A stretch of DNA of 64,000 nt from Macrotrachela quadricornifera (GCA_022393335.1 JAJEKB010001333.1:56862-120861), one strand, 5' to 3'; numbered from the stretch's first letter, positions 22,101 through 34,682 are shown. Numbers and translations are program-made. The notes: a model not told the origin generated them from the letters alone.

Positions 22101-24756
22101 AATAAATGCAAGATCAAGTATCTTCTGAATATCTTATCATAAATATATGGTATCGCCTTATGTTTTTTCGTAAAAGATAGACCTGAAAATTCTCTACAGG
22201 ATAGTATATGAAAGCTTCCTATATGTAACTACACTTTGTCGGAAACCGCAGCTCTATACTATACTTTGAATAAGAGTAGAGGGATATCGTCATCAAATTG
22301 TTACCGGTTGGGTGTAAGAATAATTTTGAGTACTACTATACAAATATATTTTTTAATATATGAATAATTGTATTTGAATAATACAGCTCAAAATGAAAAG
22401 AAATTAACTAAACTTCAACAACAAAATGCAACATTAACAGATGATGCACAACGACGATTGGCTGGTCAACAGCTTCAACAAGGCCAAGTAAATGAATTTA
22501 TATTTAAAAAAAGAAAAAGAAAATTAATTTTTTAATAACATAATAGGGCGAAGATACAATCGAATCATTACGACGTCAAGTTCGTTTACTTGAAGATAAA
22601 CTTCGTAGGACAAAAACCGCAGAACGACCTCTTGATGAAAATAGAGTAAGTAACATACATTGAATATATCAATGACAAGTACAGTCAATTTTCTTTAGGG
22701 AAGTAATAGTAAATAAGTTAAAATAACCCCAAAATCGAATATTTTGAAAAATTTTGCTGCATTATTTTATCCTTTTCAAGACCGGCTTATTTCAAGCAAT
22801 ATTTATCAGAATGTAAATATTCGAAAGCTTTCAGAGTATGATATTCTTTGGAACAGTTTGGATTGCACAGTGTAGTATCACAATCTAGACTATAAAACCT
22901 TGTATCGCTTCGTTTCTTCTCCCGCTTGATTGTATGACTACAGATGAAACAACGTTTCCTGACATTATCTCCGGGGATAAAAGCGATGAAATAATGAGTA
23001 GTGAGGCGCAGTGGAGAATCGGCTGATGGTCTTCCTTTTATATGTGATCACTTCGACCCGTACTTTCCAATGGGCTCTGAAATCTTAGCCTATTTGAGTT
23101 TATTTTTATATTAATATCTCTCTTCATAACAATATGAGAACGGTATATAGATCGATAAAACAAGGAAAAAATCCATTCAGCATACATGTACGACAATAAT
23201 GGAAAAGCCCACTGCATATACACAAACAACAGAGTGAAATATTTTCTGATAACTGAATGTGAATTAGAAAGATAAAGACGCGGATCACAACGCTTACTTC
23301 AACGAGACACAAAAAAGAACTCGAAATCTCAATGACGATATACAGCATCACTGGTTCCAAAAGAGTTAATGAGCTTTTTTTTATATAAAACTAAAAGTAG
23401 AGCATTAAGAAATTTATAATATGCGTTCGAAAAACTTATTTCTACTAAACATTTTGTGATATATGTTTAAAAAATATTTAAGATTACAGAATTTATCTGC
23501 ATTGAAATATATGCGCAATACCCGTTATTGCAATCATTCTGATGAAATTCATGACGATATAAACGAAATTTTACATTTCACAAATAAATTTAATACATAC
23601 AATAAAGACTTTTTCCGTTCTCCATAGATCTCAACTTGACAAAATAATGAAATTTTGCGATCTGTGCAGACTAAATCCTATAGCAAATCAGAAAAATCCT
23701 CAAAATATTTTCTATATAATACGAAGAATAATATACCCGTATAAGATATTCATTTTATGTATTTAAAAAAAATCATTAGAACAGATAAAAACAAATCCGA
23801 TCATACAACTCTTATAGAGCATTTCATATCGCATCCTTTAATAAAGAATTCAAAGTAATATTCTATTTAAAAAGATATATATAGCATGTTTTGAAAATTG
23901 ATCTTTGTTATATTTTCTTTTCTGTATTAATTTTGGTTTAATAAATAAAAGAAAATCATTTTGTTAAGGATGAACGAACAAGACGAACAGTTGAATCATT
24001 ACAACAACAAGTAACTGATCTAGATACACATAAAAAAGAATTACTTAAATTTAATCAACAATTAAAAGATGAATTAAGCAAGTAAGTTTTTCAAAAGAAA
24101 ACAACAAAATTTTAAATTTTAAATAAAATTTTTATTTTACTTATATAGAGTTCGATTGCGTAATGAAGAATTACAAAAAATTAATGTATTTTTAAAAGCT
24201 GAAAATGAAAGTTTAAGAAATGGCGATAGTCCTCGATCAACATCAAGTGGCAATATGCGACGAGTAAATTTTTGCTTTAATTTTCTAATATTTATATATT
24301 ATTTTAAAACAAACTAAAGATTGGTGAATCTGGTCGATCGACTGTTGAACTTGAAAAAATAATTGCATTAATGAAAAAACGAATAGATCATCTTCAATCA
24401 GAAAATCAAATATTTAAATCAGATCTTGATCGACAACGAGCAACAGTAAATAAAAAGAATTCTTTTTAAATAAAAAATATTTATTTTTTTTTTTTCTGTT
24501 AGAATGATTCAAATCGAGCATTTTTTACACAAGCAACAGAATCAACTAAAGAAATTGAACATGTGGGTCAGATTAATTCACGAGTAAATTCATCATTATT
24601 TTTTATTCCTTCTTTTTAAATATCGTTGTTTTTTTTTCTTTACTATTTTAGCTTCAAAAAGAAATTGCACTTTTACGTGAACAAGTAGCTCAATTACAAA
24701 TAAAAACATTACCACCATCACCATCGCCACCATCATCTAATAATGGTTCTCATTAA
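13194..24756 (+). CDS. CEP290: CEP290, ciliary transition-zone coiled-coil protein
   Basis: About 36 short exons from ATG 13194 to TAA 24754-24756 encode a nearly continuous coiled coil, which I estimate at around 2,000 residues (human CEP290 is 2,479). Collinear CEP290 landmarks: an N-terminus with PATWQNLLNIRPSDID; LPDGLTPSSRDIISSLNEYL (16749-16818); EEGLEKYRRKLNVIKHQTGL; KITVLEMKELNERQRAEYAQ (18440s); GALPLRVQESYAKTMIDLRN (19251 on); PDPSLPVAHQLEQALRIIRE (20440s) and RDKVIYELRLRLPTTT (20670s). CEP290 tethers the axoneme to the membrane at the transition zone and gates protein entry to cilia. Most introns are 45-80 bp; the exceptions are 14761-15382, about 15796-16004, about 17107-17590, 19547-20104, 21848-22386 and 22646-23968. 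Exon edges were read by eye and a few may be off. Confidence 0.93.
21866..22337. repeat. Foldback element in a CEP290 intron
   Basis: Within the intron at 21848-22386, the left block (ACTCAAGATTATTC, ACACCCAACC, TCTACTCTTATTCGAAGTAT; about 21866-21945) is repeated as a reverse complement at about 22255-22337. Arms are about 80-105 bp with a loop near 300 bp. The element nearly fills the intron, so it may account for most of its length. Confidence 0.7.
22646..23968 (+). other. 1.3 kb intron of CEP290
   Basis: Donor GTAAG at 22646 and acceptor TTGTTAAG at 23968 bound the largest CEP290 intron. The stretch 22860-23060 is less AT-rich than its surroundings (CTCCGGGGATAAAAGCG, GTGAGGCGCAGTGG). 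This suggests an inserted sequence of other origin, but no terminal repeats or coding domain were seen. Confidence 0.6.
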
Positions 24757-24920
24757 AAAGCAAAAAAAATCTCGTATGCCTTCTTTGTCGGTCAGATAAA
24801 CAATATGATGAAAATCCGTCCATAAAAATTAATGAAAATATTCTTTTTTTTTTTCGTTTTTAATATTGTCGCACATTCCTATTTGTCTACTATTAAATTA
24901 TCGTAATAATGGAATTCTTT

Positions 24921-24936
24921 TTTTTTGCTTTTTGTA
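24921..24936 (+). promoter_or_regulatory. Splice acceptor abutting the CLNS1A ATG
   Basis: TTTTTTGCTTTTTGTAG ends at 24936 and the ATG begins at the next base. The gap to the CEP290 stop is 180 bp. This is either a trans-splice site or the end of a small 5' intron. Confidence 0.45.
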
Positions 24937-25938
24937 GATGCCTTCAAATTTAAATACTATTTTATTTCCAACAGAATTTATTCGTCAACAATATTCATCA
25001 GTCAAAGCTTATTTAGAAGAAGAATATTTAGGTCAAGGAATTTTATGTATTGGTGAAAAGTAAACAAATTTCTTTTTTTTTTTGTTTATTGCTAATTGAC
25101 TTTGATTGATTGATTGATTGATTTTTTTTCAGTCAATTAGTATGGGCGCTTCCATCTAATGAAACTGATCGACAGGGTATAGCAATTGATTATCCATCAT
25201 TAACAATGCATGGAATTGTAACACATGATCCAAAATATCCTGAAGAACATCTTGTTGTTGTTGTTCAACAATCAAAAGATGATGATGATGATGACGGTAA
25301 GTTCATTAAATCAAAAAAGAAAAAATATAATTTTGAATTTTTTTTTTAATAAAGATACAACAAATCATCAAGGAAATGGTGATGATGAACGAAGTAATTC
25401 ACCAGTTGAATATGATAGTATTCGTACTGTTAATTATCGATTTATTATGGCTACATCTGAAGATCTTAAAATTGCTTATCAAACAATTGCTGAATGTCAA
25501 GCACTTCATCCTGATCCGCTTGATGATATGGTTGAAGATGATGAAGTTGGTTCGGGTAAATATTATTTCGATAGATAAATATAATCTATATTTTAATTTG
25601 ATACATATATATGTAGATATTGATTACGGAAATGAAGATGAAAATAACGAAAATGGAAATGAAGATGATGATCCATATGGATATAATGCTCATTTTGCAT
25701 CAATGAATCAAATAACACGAGGTTCACGATTTGGTAGTCATAGACGAGGTCAACATGGTGATCAAGGTATAGTAGAAAATAATAAGAACAATATTGGAAT
25801 TTAATATAAATTTTATAAGAAAAAAAAATCAGAAATGAACATTTATATTATTATTATTTAATTTAACATATAATTTTATTTGAAATTTTTTTTCTAGATG
25901 ACAACGACAATAATCATCAAACTGAAGAAATGGAATAA
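24937..25938 (+). CDS. CLNS1A: pICln, methylosome chaperone for Sm proteins
   Basis: Spliced exons run from ATG 24937 to TAA 25936-25938. The first encodes MPSNLNTILFPTEFIRQQYS and the following ones a PH-like fold (QLVWALPSNETDRQGIAIDY, SLTMHGIVTHD, EEHLVVVVQ). Then come an acidic loop (DDDDD), the family marker IAECQALHPDPLDDMVEDDE, and an acidic C-terminal tail. pICln binds SmD/E/F/G proteins and the PRMT5-WDR77 complex in the cytosol and holds Sm proteins for snRNP assembly. The intron after SIGEN (about 25061-25132) contains a GATT tetranucleotide run. Domain order and the CQALHPDP motif make this assignment firm, although the exon edges near 25560-25620 and 25766-25898 are approximate. 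Confidence 0.9.
25100..25124. repeat. (GATT)n microsatellite in a CLNS1A intron
   Basis: Five to six tandem GATT units followed by poly-T lie directly before the splice acceptor. Confidence 0.8.
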
Positions 25939-26948
25939 CAAATGTCTTATCTTGATTTCCAATATGTTAGCTTTTTTTTTCTCCCGGTTATAAACATTAT
26001 TCTTGGCAATAGAGAGCTCAGATAATTCTCTATATCTTTTGTTTTCTTTCCATCGTATATTTTCGTTAACATTTCTCTATTTTTCTGTTATCTAATAAAC
26101 AAGATCATGATAATAATCCTTATTTTATATTAAAAGAAAACTATTTATCAATGCTTAAAATAATCGAAATGTAAGTATACGTCTGATGAGAATTAAATGA
26201 AGACAAATACAATTACAATACTAACCAAAAGAAGTTTCTCACCCACTTAGAGTGCTTCAATATTGAAATTTTATCTGCATGTGTCTAATGATAAACACTA
26301 AAAGTATCAGTAAAATTCTTTAGCCATTCAGAAAGTTAAAGTTGATATTAATAATGCTTTTTTTTATTAATTATAAACGATGATATTCAAACTAAATCGA
26401 TTATCAATTCATTAAAATAGTACGAAATTCTAATCGAAAGTATTTTGTTTCAAGACATTTTTAGTGAGACATATTGTTTCGTTTAAAATAAAATAAAATA
26501 TTTATATGAATTAATTATTTATTCATTCCCGCCTTTATTTATCTATTAATTTCATCAAAATTTTTCTTTCTTCTTTAATTAGATATTCATTTTGTTTTTT
26601 TCTCTTACTTAAATAAAAATATGAATCGATATTTAAATAGGAAAAAAAAATTTGAACATATTCAGAACAAAATAATTAACTATAATATGTATTTTCAATA
26701 GTTATACGTGAATTAAACAAAACGAAAAAGAAAACGGAAATATATGGATAAACTATGACACATATTTGACAGAAAAAAAAACATAAACGGAGTTACATCA
26801 AGATCAAGACAATATGCCTTTTACATAACATATATATATACACACACACAACATAATATGTAGAACACAATATAATGTAGAGAATAAAGAAAAAAAAAAT
26901 CCTAATAAACACACAAATAATCATTTTTATATAATTTTTTTATTATTT
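25939..26948. other. Convergent intergenic region
   Basis: This 1,010 bp lies between the 3' ends of CLNS1A (plus) and the chromodomain gene (minus). It is AT-rich, with a CA/TA dinucleotide run near 26831-26850. No gene is seen. Confidence 0.6.
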
Positions 26949-27675
26949 TTAAACATATTTTTCTTCAAGAAAATCAACAACTTGTTGAGTATAATCTTCA
27001 GTTAAACGATCAGATTTAATCCATAATGGATTTTTGACTTTTTTTAATTGTATTTGATATTCAATTATATTTGTTTTTTTATTTCGACGAACATTTAAAA
27101 TTTGATCAAGTTTAGTTGTATCAAGTATATCATTATCATCACTATCAAATGATGGTGTTATATCCGTATCAGTTGTATTTTTACGTAAACGTTTTGATGG
27201 TGTTAATTTATTTGATATCTTTCCTGTATAACCATTATTATATTTATCATCAATAGATATACTACCTTCACTAGATGTACGTTTACGTTGTTGACCAATT
27301 GATGAATTACGTTTACTACTACGAGTTGATCTTTCATTTATATTAGATGATTTTTTTAATGGTGATAAACTTGAACGAGTTGTTCGACGTTCAGATGCAT
27401 TTATATTTGTATTTTTTGATTTAGTTTTTTTTTCTTCTTCAACTTCAAATGCTTTAATCAAATCTTGACAATTTGTTACATGATTTTCTGGTTCCCATGT
27501 ATTATCTGCTGATGAATAACCTAAAATAAAAAGAAAAAAAAAAACAATTTTTTTTTAAAATAATTAATTAAAATATACCTCTCCATTTAATTAAATAAAA
27601 AATTCGACCTTTTCCATCGATTCGTTTTGAAACAACTTTTTCAACATCATAATCTTGATTTTTTGATGATGGCAT
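26949..27675 (-). CDS. Chromodomain protein, HP1/CBX-like, with a second chromo-like C-terminus
   Basis: Two exons (27579-27675 and 26949-27520) join in phase 1, encoding about 222 residues. The N-terminal chromodomain is clear: DYDVEKVVSKRIDGKGRIFY, LIKWRGYSSADNTWEPENHV, with aromatic-cage positions Y (in DYDVEKV), W (KWRG) and W (NTWEPE). A basic Ser/Thr/Arg-rich linker follows. The C-terminal 55 residues (LDQILNVRRNKKTNIIEYQI, then NPLWIKSDRLTEDYTQQVVD and FLEEKYV) look like a second, degenerate chromo or chromo-shadow fold. The protein is expected to bind methylated histone H3 in heterochromatin. The ATG at 27675 is preferred because it is followed at once by the domain. An in-frame ATG at 27786 would add a poorly conserved basic leader. 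Confidence 0.82.
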
Positions 27676-30305
27676 AATTTGAATTATATTAATAAACGTT
27701 CGATCGAAAAAAAATTTTTTTTTTTTTCTCCTTTTCTGAAAGAAAGAATCAATTATTTTTAGAGACAAATTTGTGTGTTTAACCATTCAGAAAAGGATTT
27801 ATATATAACCAATGAAAATTAACCAATTCGGAAAAGAGAACGAAAGGCGCTATGTGCTTAATAAAAAAAATAATAAAAGTGTCTGATGATTTAGATGAAT
27901 TGATTTCAACGTTAAAAATAAAAAGAAAATTTGATCAGTTTTTATTTATGTTATATTATCAATGAATGATGAATAATAAATCATTTTTAATGTACGAAAA
28001 ATCGTTTCTTTTTTTTCTTTACATGAAAGATGGTATATTATGAAACATGTCTCATATGAATGCGCAGATTTTAACACTTTTCTTCTTTTGATTTCAATCA
28101 ACAATTTAACTAATCAAAAAAAAAAGATTATCATGCACTATCAAAAGCTGTATATTAGCATATATTCACAATAATAGGAATAATGATAATACATCGGAAG
28201 ATGAGCATAAGAATGATAGACTTTTTTCCCCATTGTTATTCAATATGAAGGCATCATCGTTAACGTTCCTCTTACTCTCACATATTTATTTTTTGTATCA
28301 CGTGTTTTCTAAATATGCAGTGTAAATCTCGATGGACGAATTACGATATAAAATAGATGAGAAAACGACATATTCTATTTCAAAGTAGTGATATGTATTG
28401 GACACTGTTTTTCATTAGAATGAGTCTTTCAAAATAATATAGTTCTCCAGGAATAAAGAAGAAAAAAAAGAATTAACCTAATATTAATTGAATTTTTAAT
28501 TATTTTATGTATGCATTTGTGCATAATTATCAACAAAATTAAACTAAATAATAATCGAAAATAAGAAAAGAACTTAGTTTTTGGTTTGTAAAGGTCATTT
28601 AGTTTATCTTGAAATGATTCATATGAGCTTTTTCTTCATTAGTAACTTATTCAGGTCTTGTGATATTCATATCAGTTAATCTTACTATGACTGCAGTTAT
28701 TGTACTAATAAGTAGTTTTTTAAATAAAGGAATGATTCATAAAAGAATGTCTGATAATAGTGAAAAAATCATTAAGAAATTTTTGAAAAAAAAATACACA
28801 TATTGTTCTAGTTCAAAATAAATCGTATACATATTTTTTCAATTAATTCTTTGTATTTGTACGACTAAAATGAAACTTATTGCAATGTTTATCCTGCTAT
28901 GATCTCTTGTTCAATATAAATTTTTCGATGATGATTAAAAATGCCTTAAATATTACCATCTGCAAATAACTTCAATAGACATCTTTAATTACTATTGGAC
29001 GATTCAAATTAAACGAGAAATTTAAATAGAAAAGGCATTACAATAGGTTGCGTTTCTACTACATAATAATACATAAAAAAAACATTTACAATTTTCTCAA
29101 CAAATTCTCTTTCTTTACAGCTGGAATCTACGAAATTGATTGAATAACAAGCTCATGTATCTCTTCTATAAATTGGAGTGCAAACAACAGTAGTACAAAG
29201 AATTAATGGAAAAAATTACGCACATTATTTACTTTCAGCTATAACGATATATGTACTTTTCATCAGCAACATTCTGATGATTCCTTCGCTGTTATCTAAC
29301 ATTTTATTACGAAGTATTTATCTATCTAAAAAATGCGTATTAGGGTAGCATCTACCATCATAATAAGATAGACAAATATATAAATCATAAGATCTGAATA
29401 AATCACTAATGATGAAAAAAACTTATTTAAATCGTTTCAAAATAAACTGAGGGAGCTGCAGAGGGTATCGCTACTATCTAAGCGTTATGTTATAGACGCT
29501 AGTAACAATATTTATAACAACGCGCACTAACATAAATGAGTCTTACTAGAAGGATCGCCATGTTTTTTTGCACTAGTATAAGAATAGAAGAGATATGCTT
29601 GAAAAATAGGATATTCTAGAACTATTTGGAACGAATTATTATTGGTTCTAAAATGTATGTTCATTAACTACAAATCTTATAAGATTTCATATGTATCGAA
29701 TATTTTAAAAAAATTATGAATATTTGATCATATATCTTAAAATAAAACAACAATATTCACATAACTACATTGATTTTCATTTTCATCATCAATCAAAATT
29801 GAATAAAGAAACAAAAAAAAAACCCTAGAAACTATTTGAACAAAGATAATTAATTAATACTAAAAGATGCATCCTCTTTTTCTTGTCACATAAACACATA
29901 CACATACATATTTTTTTTTGTTTTTGCAAATGCAAAAAGAAAGACATAGAAGACAAAATTAAACTTGATTTACACTATAGTAAAGAACAGCTTCACACAT
30001 ACACATATATATATATATTTAGAATATAAAATAAGAGATTTTTTAATTCTTGGTTTTTTGTTTCTTTACAATTAGATGAGCATATTTTAACAAACAACAA
30101 AAAGAGCTAGGAAAAAAAAAGAGAAAAGCAGAATACACACAGATACAAGAAGCAAATATGGCTGTAAAATCCATATATGGATATATTAATCTAATGAGAC
30201 ATTAATCTTGAAAAACAAAAAAGGAAGACACGAATCATTTTCAGGACGTTCTAAAATATAAATCAAAGAAATCATACAATTATATACTTCTTAAATAAAA
30301 AAAGC
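27676..30305. other. 2.6 kb intergenic region
   Basis: No reading frame or RNA gene is recognised between the chromodomain gene and the 3' end of the HDAC gene. The sequence is AT-rich. A short imperfect palindrome centred near 29487 (TAAGCGTTATGTTATAGACGC) and (AT)n tracts near 30005-30020 are the only structures noted. Confidence 0.55.
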
Positions 30306-32662
30306 TTACTCTGATGTGTCCATGGCATTTGTAGCTGATGTAGTATGATCTTCTGTTGATATATTTTCATCTGCATTTATCACTGATGATTCATTTTGAA
30401 CAGGTACTGGTGTTGTATCAGTTACTACTTCTTCTTGTGTTGTTGTTGTTGTTGTTATAATTGTTTCTCTTTCTGATACTCCTTTAGGTGTTGTTTCAAT
30501 TAATGATTCATTTTCAATTGTTTCATCAGTCATCGATGGAACAATACTTGTTGATTCAGTAATTATTGTAGCTTTACTGACTGTCATAATACTTATATTA
30601 TCGTTGTTTGTTGTACCTTACAAAATAAATGATTAAAAAGAAAAACAGACATTTAAAATAATAAATATCATTAATGGATTCTGAACTTGTTTTACGTATT
30701 TTTGAAATGTGTTTTCCATTTGATTGATTACGTCGTTCATCACCATCTTCATCTTCTGAATCAGATAATTCACGTTCATCAACTATACGACGATCTCTTT
30801 GTACTTGTGAAATACGCTAAATTAATTAATTAAATTATTATCAAAACAAATATATATTGATTTTACTTTATCAGGATCACGATCTTTATCTTCATCTACC
30901 ACTCGATCAACATCCATTATATCATCGGGAATAGCTAAAAATAAAACATGAATAATTCTTTTTGTTTTTTTTTTTAAGTTTAAACAAATGTTACGTTGCA
31001 TTTGAACACCGGGTACATGTGGTAACATTCGAAGATTATCAAAAAGTTTAACTCTATGTAAAATTTATATTTTATTTAAAAAAAAATTGTTTTTTCTATT
31101 TAATATTTTACTTTATTTTATCTAAATATTCTGCACTATTTTGATTTGGCATATTGGATGGACTAATATTCAATTTAAAATCTGGTCCGTAATATTCAAA
31201 ATAATCATTATAAGGTAATTCTATAAAAATAAAAAAAAAATATATATATTGAAATAATTAAATTATTATTAACCATTTGGAATTTCTTGATTAAGTGCAA
31301 TTGCTGTTTCATTTGTCCAAGCACGTGCAACATTTCGAATTGTATAACCTCCACCACCAACAAGTAATAATGGTAGATTAAAACTTTTTATAAATTCTAC
31401 ACATTTACCATGACCTAATATCATAAATACAAAGAAAAAAATTTTTATATCAGTTTTTGAAGATAATATTTAAAAAAAAAGACCTTTAAGAGTTAAATTA
31501 AAACAACCAAGACGATCTCCAGTTAGTGAATCAGCACCACATTGAAGTACAATTGCATTTGGTTGATATGTTTCCATAACTTTTGTCATAACCGGTTTAA
31601 ATATTGTATCATATGTATCATCATCAATTCCATCACGTAATGGAAAATTAACAGCATAATATTTACCTCGACCAGCACCAATATCCTTTTAAAAGCAAAA
31701 TGAAAATTTCATATTATCATTCATATATTTTCAAAATTAAATTCAATCATAACATACTCGAAGATCACCTGTACCGGGAAAATATTCTCCAAATTTATGA
31801 AATGATACTGTCATTACTCTATCTGTTGTATAAAATGCTTCTTCAACTCCATCACCATGATGAACATCAATATCAACATATAGTACTCGTTGATGATATC
31901 TTTAAATATATAAAATAAAATAATACAAAATATAAGGAAATATTTACTTAAGTAATTCAAGTATAGCTAAGACAATATCATTAATATAACAAAATCCGGA
32001 TGCTTCAGATTTTTTAGCATGATGAAGACCACCAGCCCAATTAATAGCAATATCAGTTAATTTTCTATTAAGTTTAACTGCACCAGCTAATGAACCACCT
32101 GCTGCTATTTGACAAAATTCATATACACCTTCAAATACTGGACAATCTTCTCCAACATTAACTACAAACAAAAATATTAAAGATTATTTATTCAATTCAA
32201 ATGCTTTTTAGTAAAAAAAAAAAAAGAAAAGAATATAAATATACATCGTTGCATTTGTTTATTATAATCCATGATATTATCCGGTCGAACATTTTGTAAA
32301 AATTTTACATATTCATCACTATGGAAACGTGTCATTTCGTTACCCACTGCTTTATGTGGACGCTAGAAATAGAAAAAGGTTTTTTATAAGAAAAATATTT
32401 TTGTATTTCTATACGTACATAGACTTCCATTTTACGATAAAGACCATAATTAAGAATTAAATTATGTGCCATACGTATACGATGTGGTTTCATGGGATGT
32501 CCTTGTCTAATTAAAATAAAAAGATTCGTTTTGTTTTTTTTATTAATATATCGAATTTTATTGATTTATTTACCCATAATAATAATTTCCAACATCATAA
32601 TCATAATAATAAGAGACTTTTTTACGACTATGAGGACCAATAGGTGCAGGTGTTGTGCTCAT
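30306..32662 (-). CDS. HDAC1: Class I histone deacetylase (HDAC1/2)
   Basis: A multi-exon gene, ATG at 32662 and TAA at 30306. The spliced reading begins [20 protein letters not shown] and continues with all class I landmarks: [58 protein letters not shown] (active-site His pair); [18 protein letters not shown] (Zn ligands Asp and His); [33 protein letters not shown] (second Zn Asp); and [20 protein letters not shown] (catalytic-site Gly-Tyr). The C-terminus ([11 protein letters not shown], an acidic D/E stretch, [13 protein letters not shown]) matches HDAC1/2 tails, which carry CK2-type phosphosites in vertebrates. The last exon is Thr/Ser-rich low complexity. The enzyme removes acetyl groups from histone lysines in NuRD/Sin3-type complexes. 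HDAC1 and HDAC2 cannot be told apart here. Confidence 0.95.
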
Positions 32663-33106
32663 TATACTAAAATAGATCTAAATAAAAGAGATTTTTTTCT
32701 TTAAATTCGTTTTTCTTTCGTTTATAAAAGATGTCGAATTCATTTTTTATAAAATAGTTAATAGGAAAGAGAAAAGAAAATGTTGCTAAAAGACAAAAAA
32801 AAATGATTAATATTGACATTAAAGAAAGAGGAAAAAAATTTAACTGATTATAATTAAATAAAGAATAAAACGTATAAAAACAAATTTATATTATAAAATA
32901 TTGATTGGTTTAAAAATATTAAATAATATATTATATTTCAATTATTTTTCTTTAAAAACTTCCTTTCATGAAACACTAATGCGGTGTCTTTATTTGAATA
33001 TATTTTTTTTTTTGCAAGTGACATCTGTTATGAAAATTGTAATTCGTTTAGAGAAAATACCAATATTATTATATAAAAATTTTATATATTACCTTATCAT
33101 TTACAA
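32663..33106. promoter_or_regulatory. Bidirectional upstream region of HDAC and NUDT6
   Basis: This 444 bp separates divergent starts at 32662 (minus) and 33107 (plus). TTTTATTTAG and ATTTTAG acceptor-like sites lie within 20 nt of the HDAC ATG, consistent with a leader splice. No defined promoter motif was recognised. Confidence 0.45.
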
Positions 33107-34682
33107 ATGTTTCTTAATATTGTTAAATCTTCAGTGAATATTGGTTTTTATCGTTTATTTTCACAAAAATCTATTTTACCATATGAAATTGATCGATTTA
33201 ATGGTGTACGAGTTCGTATTCAAGATTGGTCAGATGATATAAAAAATATTCGAGAAATACTTTCTAGTTAATATTCAATTGATATTAGTCAAATAAGAAA
33301 ATATATTAATATATATTTTAGCTTCACTTGAACAATGGCAAAAAGATAGACGTACATCAGCTTGGCTTTGGATTCCAATTGAAAAATCATATGTAATACC
33401 AATTGCTGCTGAATTAGGTAAAGAATTTTATTTTATATAATAGAAAAAATTTTATTTTATTTATTTTAAAGGTTTTACTTATCATAATGCAGAAGACAGA
33501 ACTGCAGTATTAAATAAATGGTTATTACCAACGAATTCATTAGTACCAAGATTTGCTACGTATGTATACAAGATTAGATATTTAATATAGTTATATCAAA
33601 TAATTTCGAAAAGAAAGGTTTAAAAAATTCTTTGATTATATATAACGATTCTACGGATTGTTTTCCCCTCATCTTTGTATTAAATAAACTGGAATGTGAT
33701 AGCCTTTCTTTGGTACTATATCTACTTTTTCTTCTTACTTATATTAATAATCAAAAAAATAGTATTTAAAGTTTTTTCTTTTCGAGATTATTGAACAATA
33801 CTTAAAATTTAATTTTGAATATTCTTTTTTTTTTAGACATCAAGGTAAATATTTAATAAAATTTATTGATTATTTCGACTTTTTTTTTATTTAGTTGGAG
33901 TAGGTGGTGCTGTACTTCGTAATAAAACAAATGAATTACTAATTATAAAAGAACGAGTTAGAAAATTCGAATTTTGGAAGGTATAATAAATTCATATAAA
34001 ATATAACGAAGATATTAATTTATATTTATTTTTAGTTACCTGGTGGTAAGCATGTCAATTTTTGTATTATTAAAAAAAAAATAATTGACGTTGTGAATAT
34101 ATATGTAGTCTTGTAGGAGCTACTGAACTTTCGGAAAATATTGGTAAGAAAAAAAAGTTTTTTTTTTGAAGTATTTTAATTAGTCTTTGTTAATTTAGCT
34201 GATGGCGTAATACGTGAAGTATTTGAAGAAACTGGTATTCAATCGAGTATATATTAGAAAATTTTGAATTTAAGTATAAAAAAAAATTTTTTTGAAATAG
34301 AATTTGAATCAATTCTTGGGTTTCGTCAAGTACATAATCATCCTGGTTTGTTATTTATTAAAAAAAAAAGAAAGAATATTGAAAATTTTGTTTAATTATT
34401 AATTCAGGTGGACATGGTCGTTCTGATCTATATTTTGTTTGTCGTTTATCTGCTTTAACAGATGAAATAAATATGGATAAAAATGAAGTACTCGATTGTA
34501 AATGGATAAAACTTGAAGATGCAGTTAAACTTAAAAATCCACTATTACAACGTATTGCTAAACAATTATTATTTGGTTTTAAGAATGGTTTTGAACAATC
34601 TATTGATTTTTCATTAGAACAAATTCCATCGATTGTTACAGGATTAACTTTTGACTGTTTTTTACGTCCAATAAAAAACTAA
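33107..34682 (+). CDS. NUDT6: NUDT6-type Nudix hydrolase
   Basis: Short exons from ATG 33107 to TAA 34680-34682. The N-terminal region (LPYEIDRFNGVRVRIQDWSD, then SAWLWIPIEKSYVIPIAAEL, FTYHNAEDRTAVLNKWLLP) matches the NUDT6-specific pre-Nudix domain. The Nudix box is complete when spliced: G-ATELS-E-NIADGVI-REVFEETG, fitting G(x5)E(x7)REUxEExGU, preceded by FWKLPGG. The C-terminus (ILGFRQVHNHP, GHGRSDLYFVCRL, IDFSLEQIPSIVTGLTFDCF) fits the family. NUDT6 (the FGF2 antisense-gene product of vertebrates) hydrolyses nucleoside-diphosphate-linked substrates; the true substrate is unsettled. One intron (about 33562-33840) carries an inverted repeat, and three exons of 35 nt or less sit around the Nudix box. 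An AATAAA overlaps the stop. Confidence 0.9.
33597..33805. repeat. Short inverted-repeat element in a NUDT6 intron
   Basis: AATAATTTCGAAAAGAAA followed by TTTAAAAAATTCTTTGATTA at about 33599-33640 is echoed as a reverse complement (TAATCAAAAAAATAGTATTT, then TTTTCTTTTCGAGATTATT) at about 33750-33798. Arms are about 45-50 bp around a ~110 bp loop. Confidence 0.6.
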
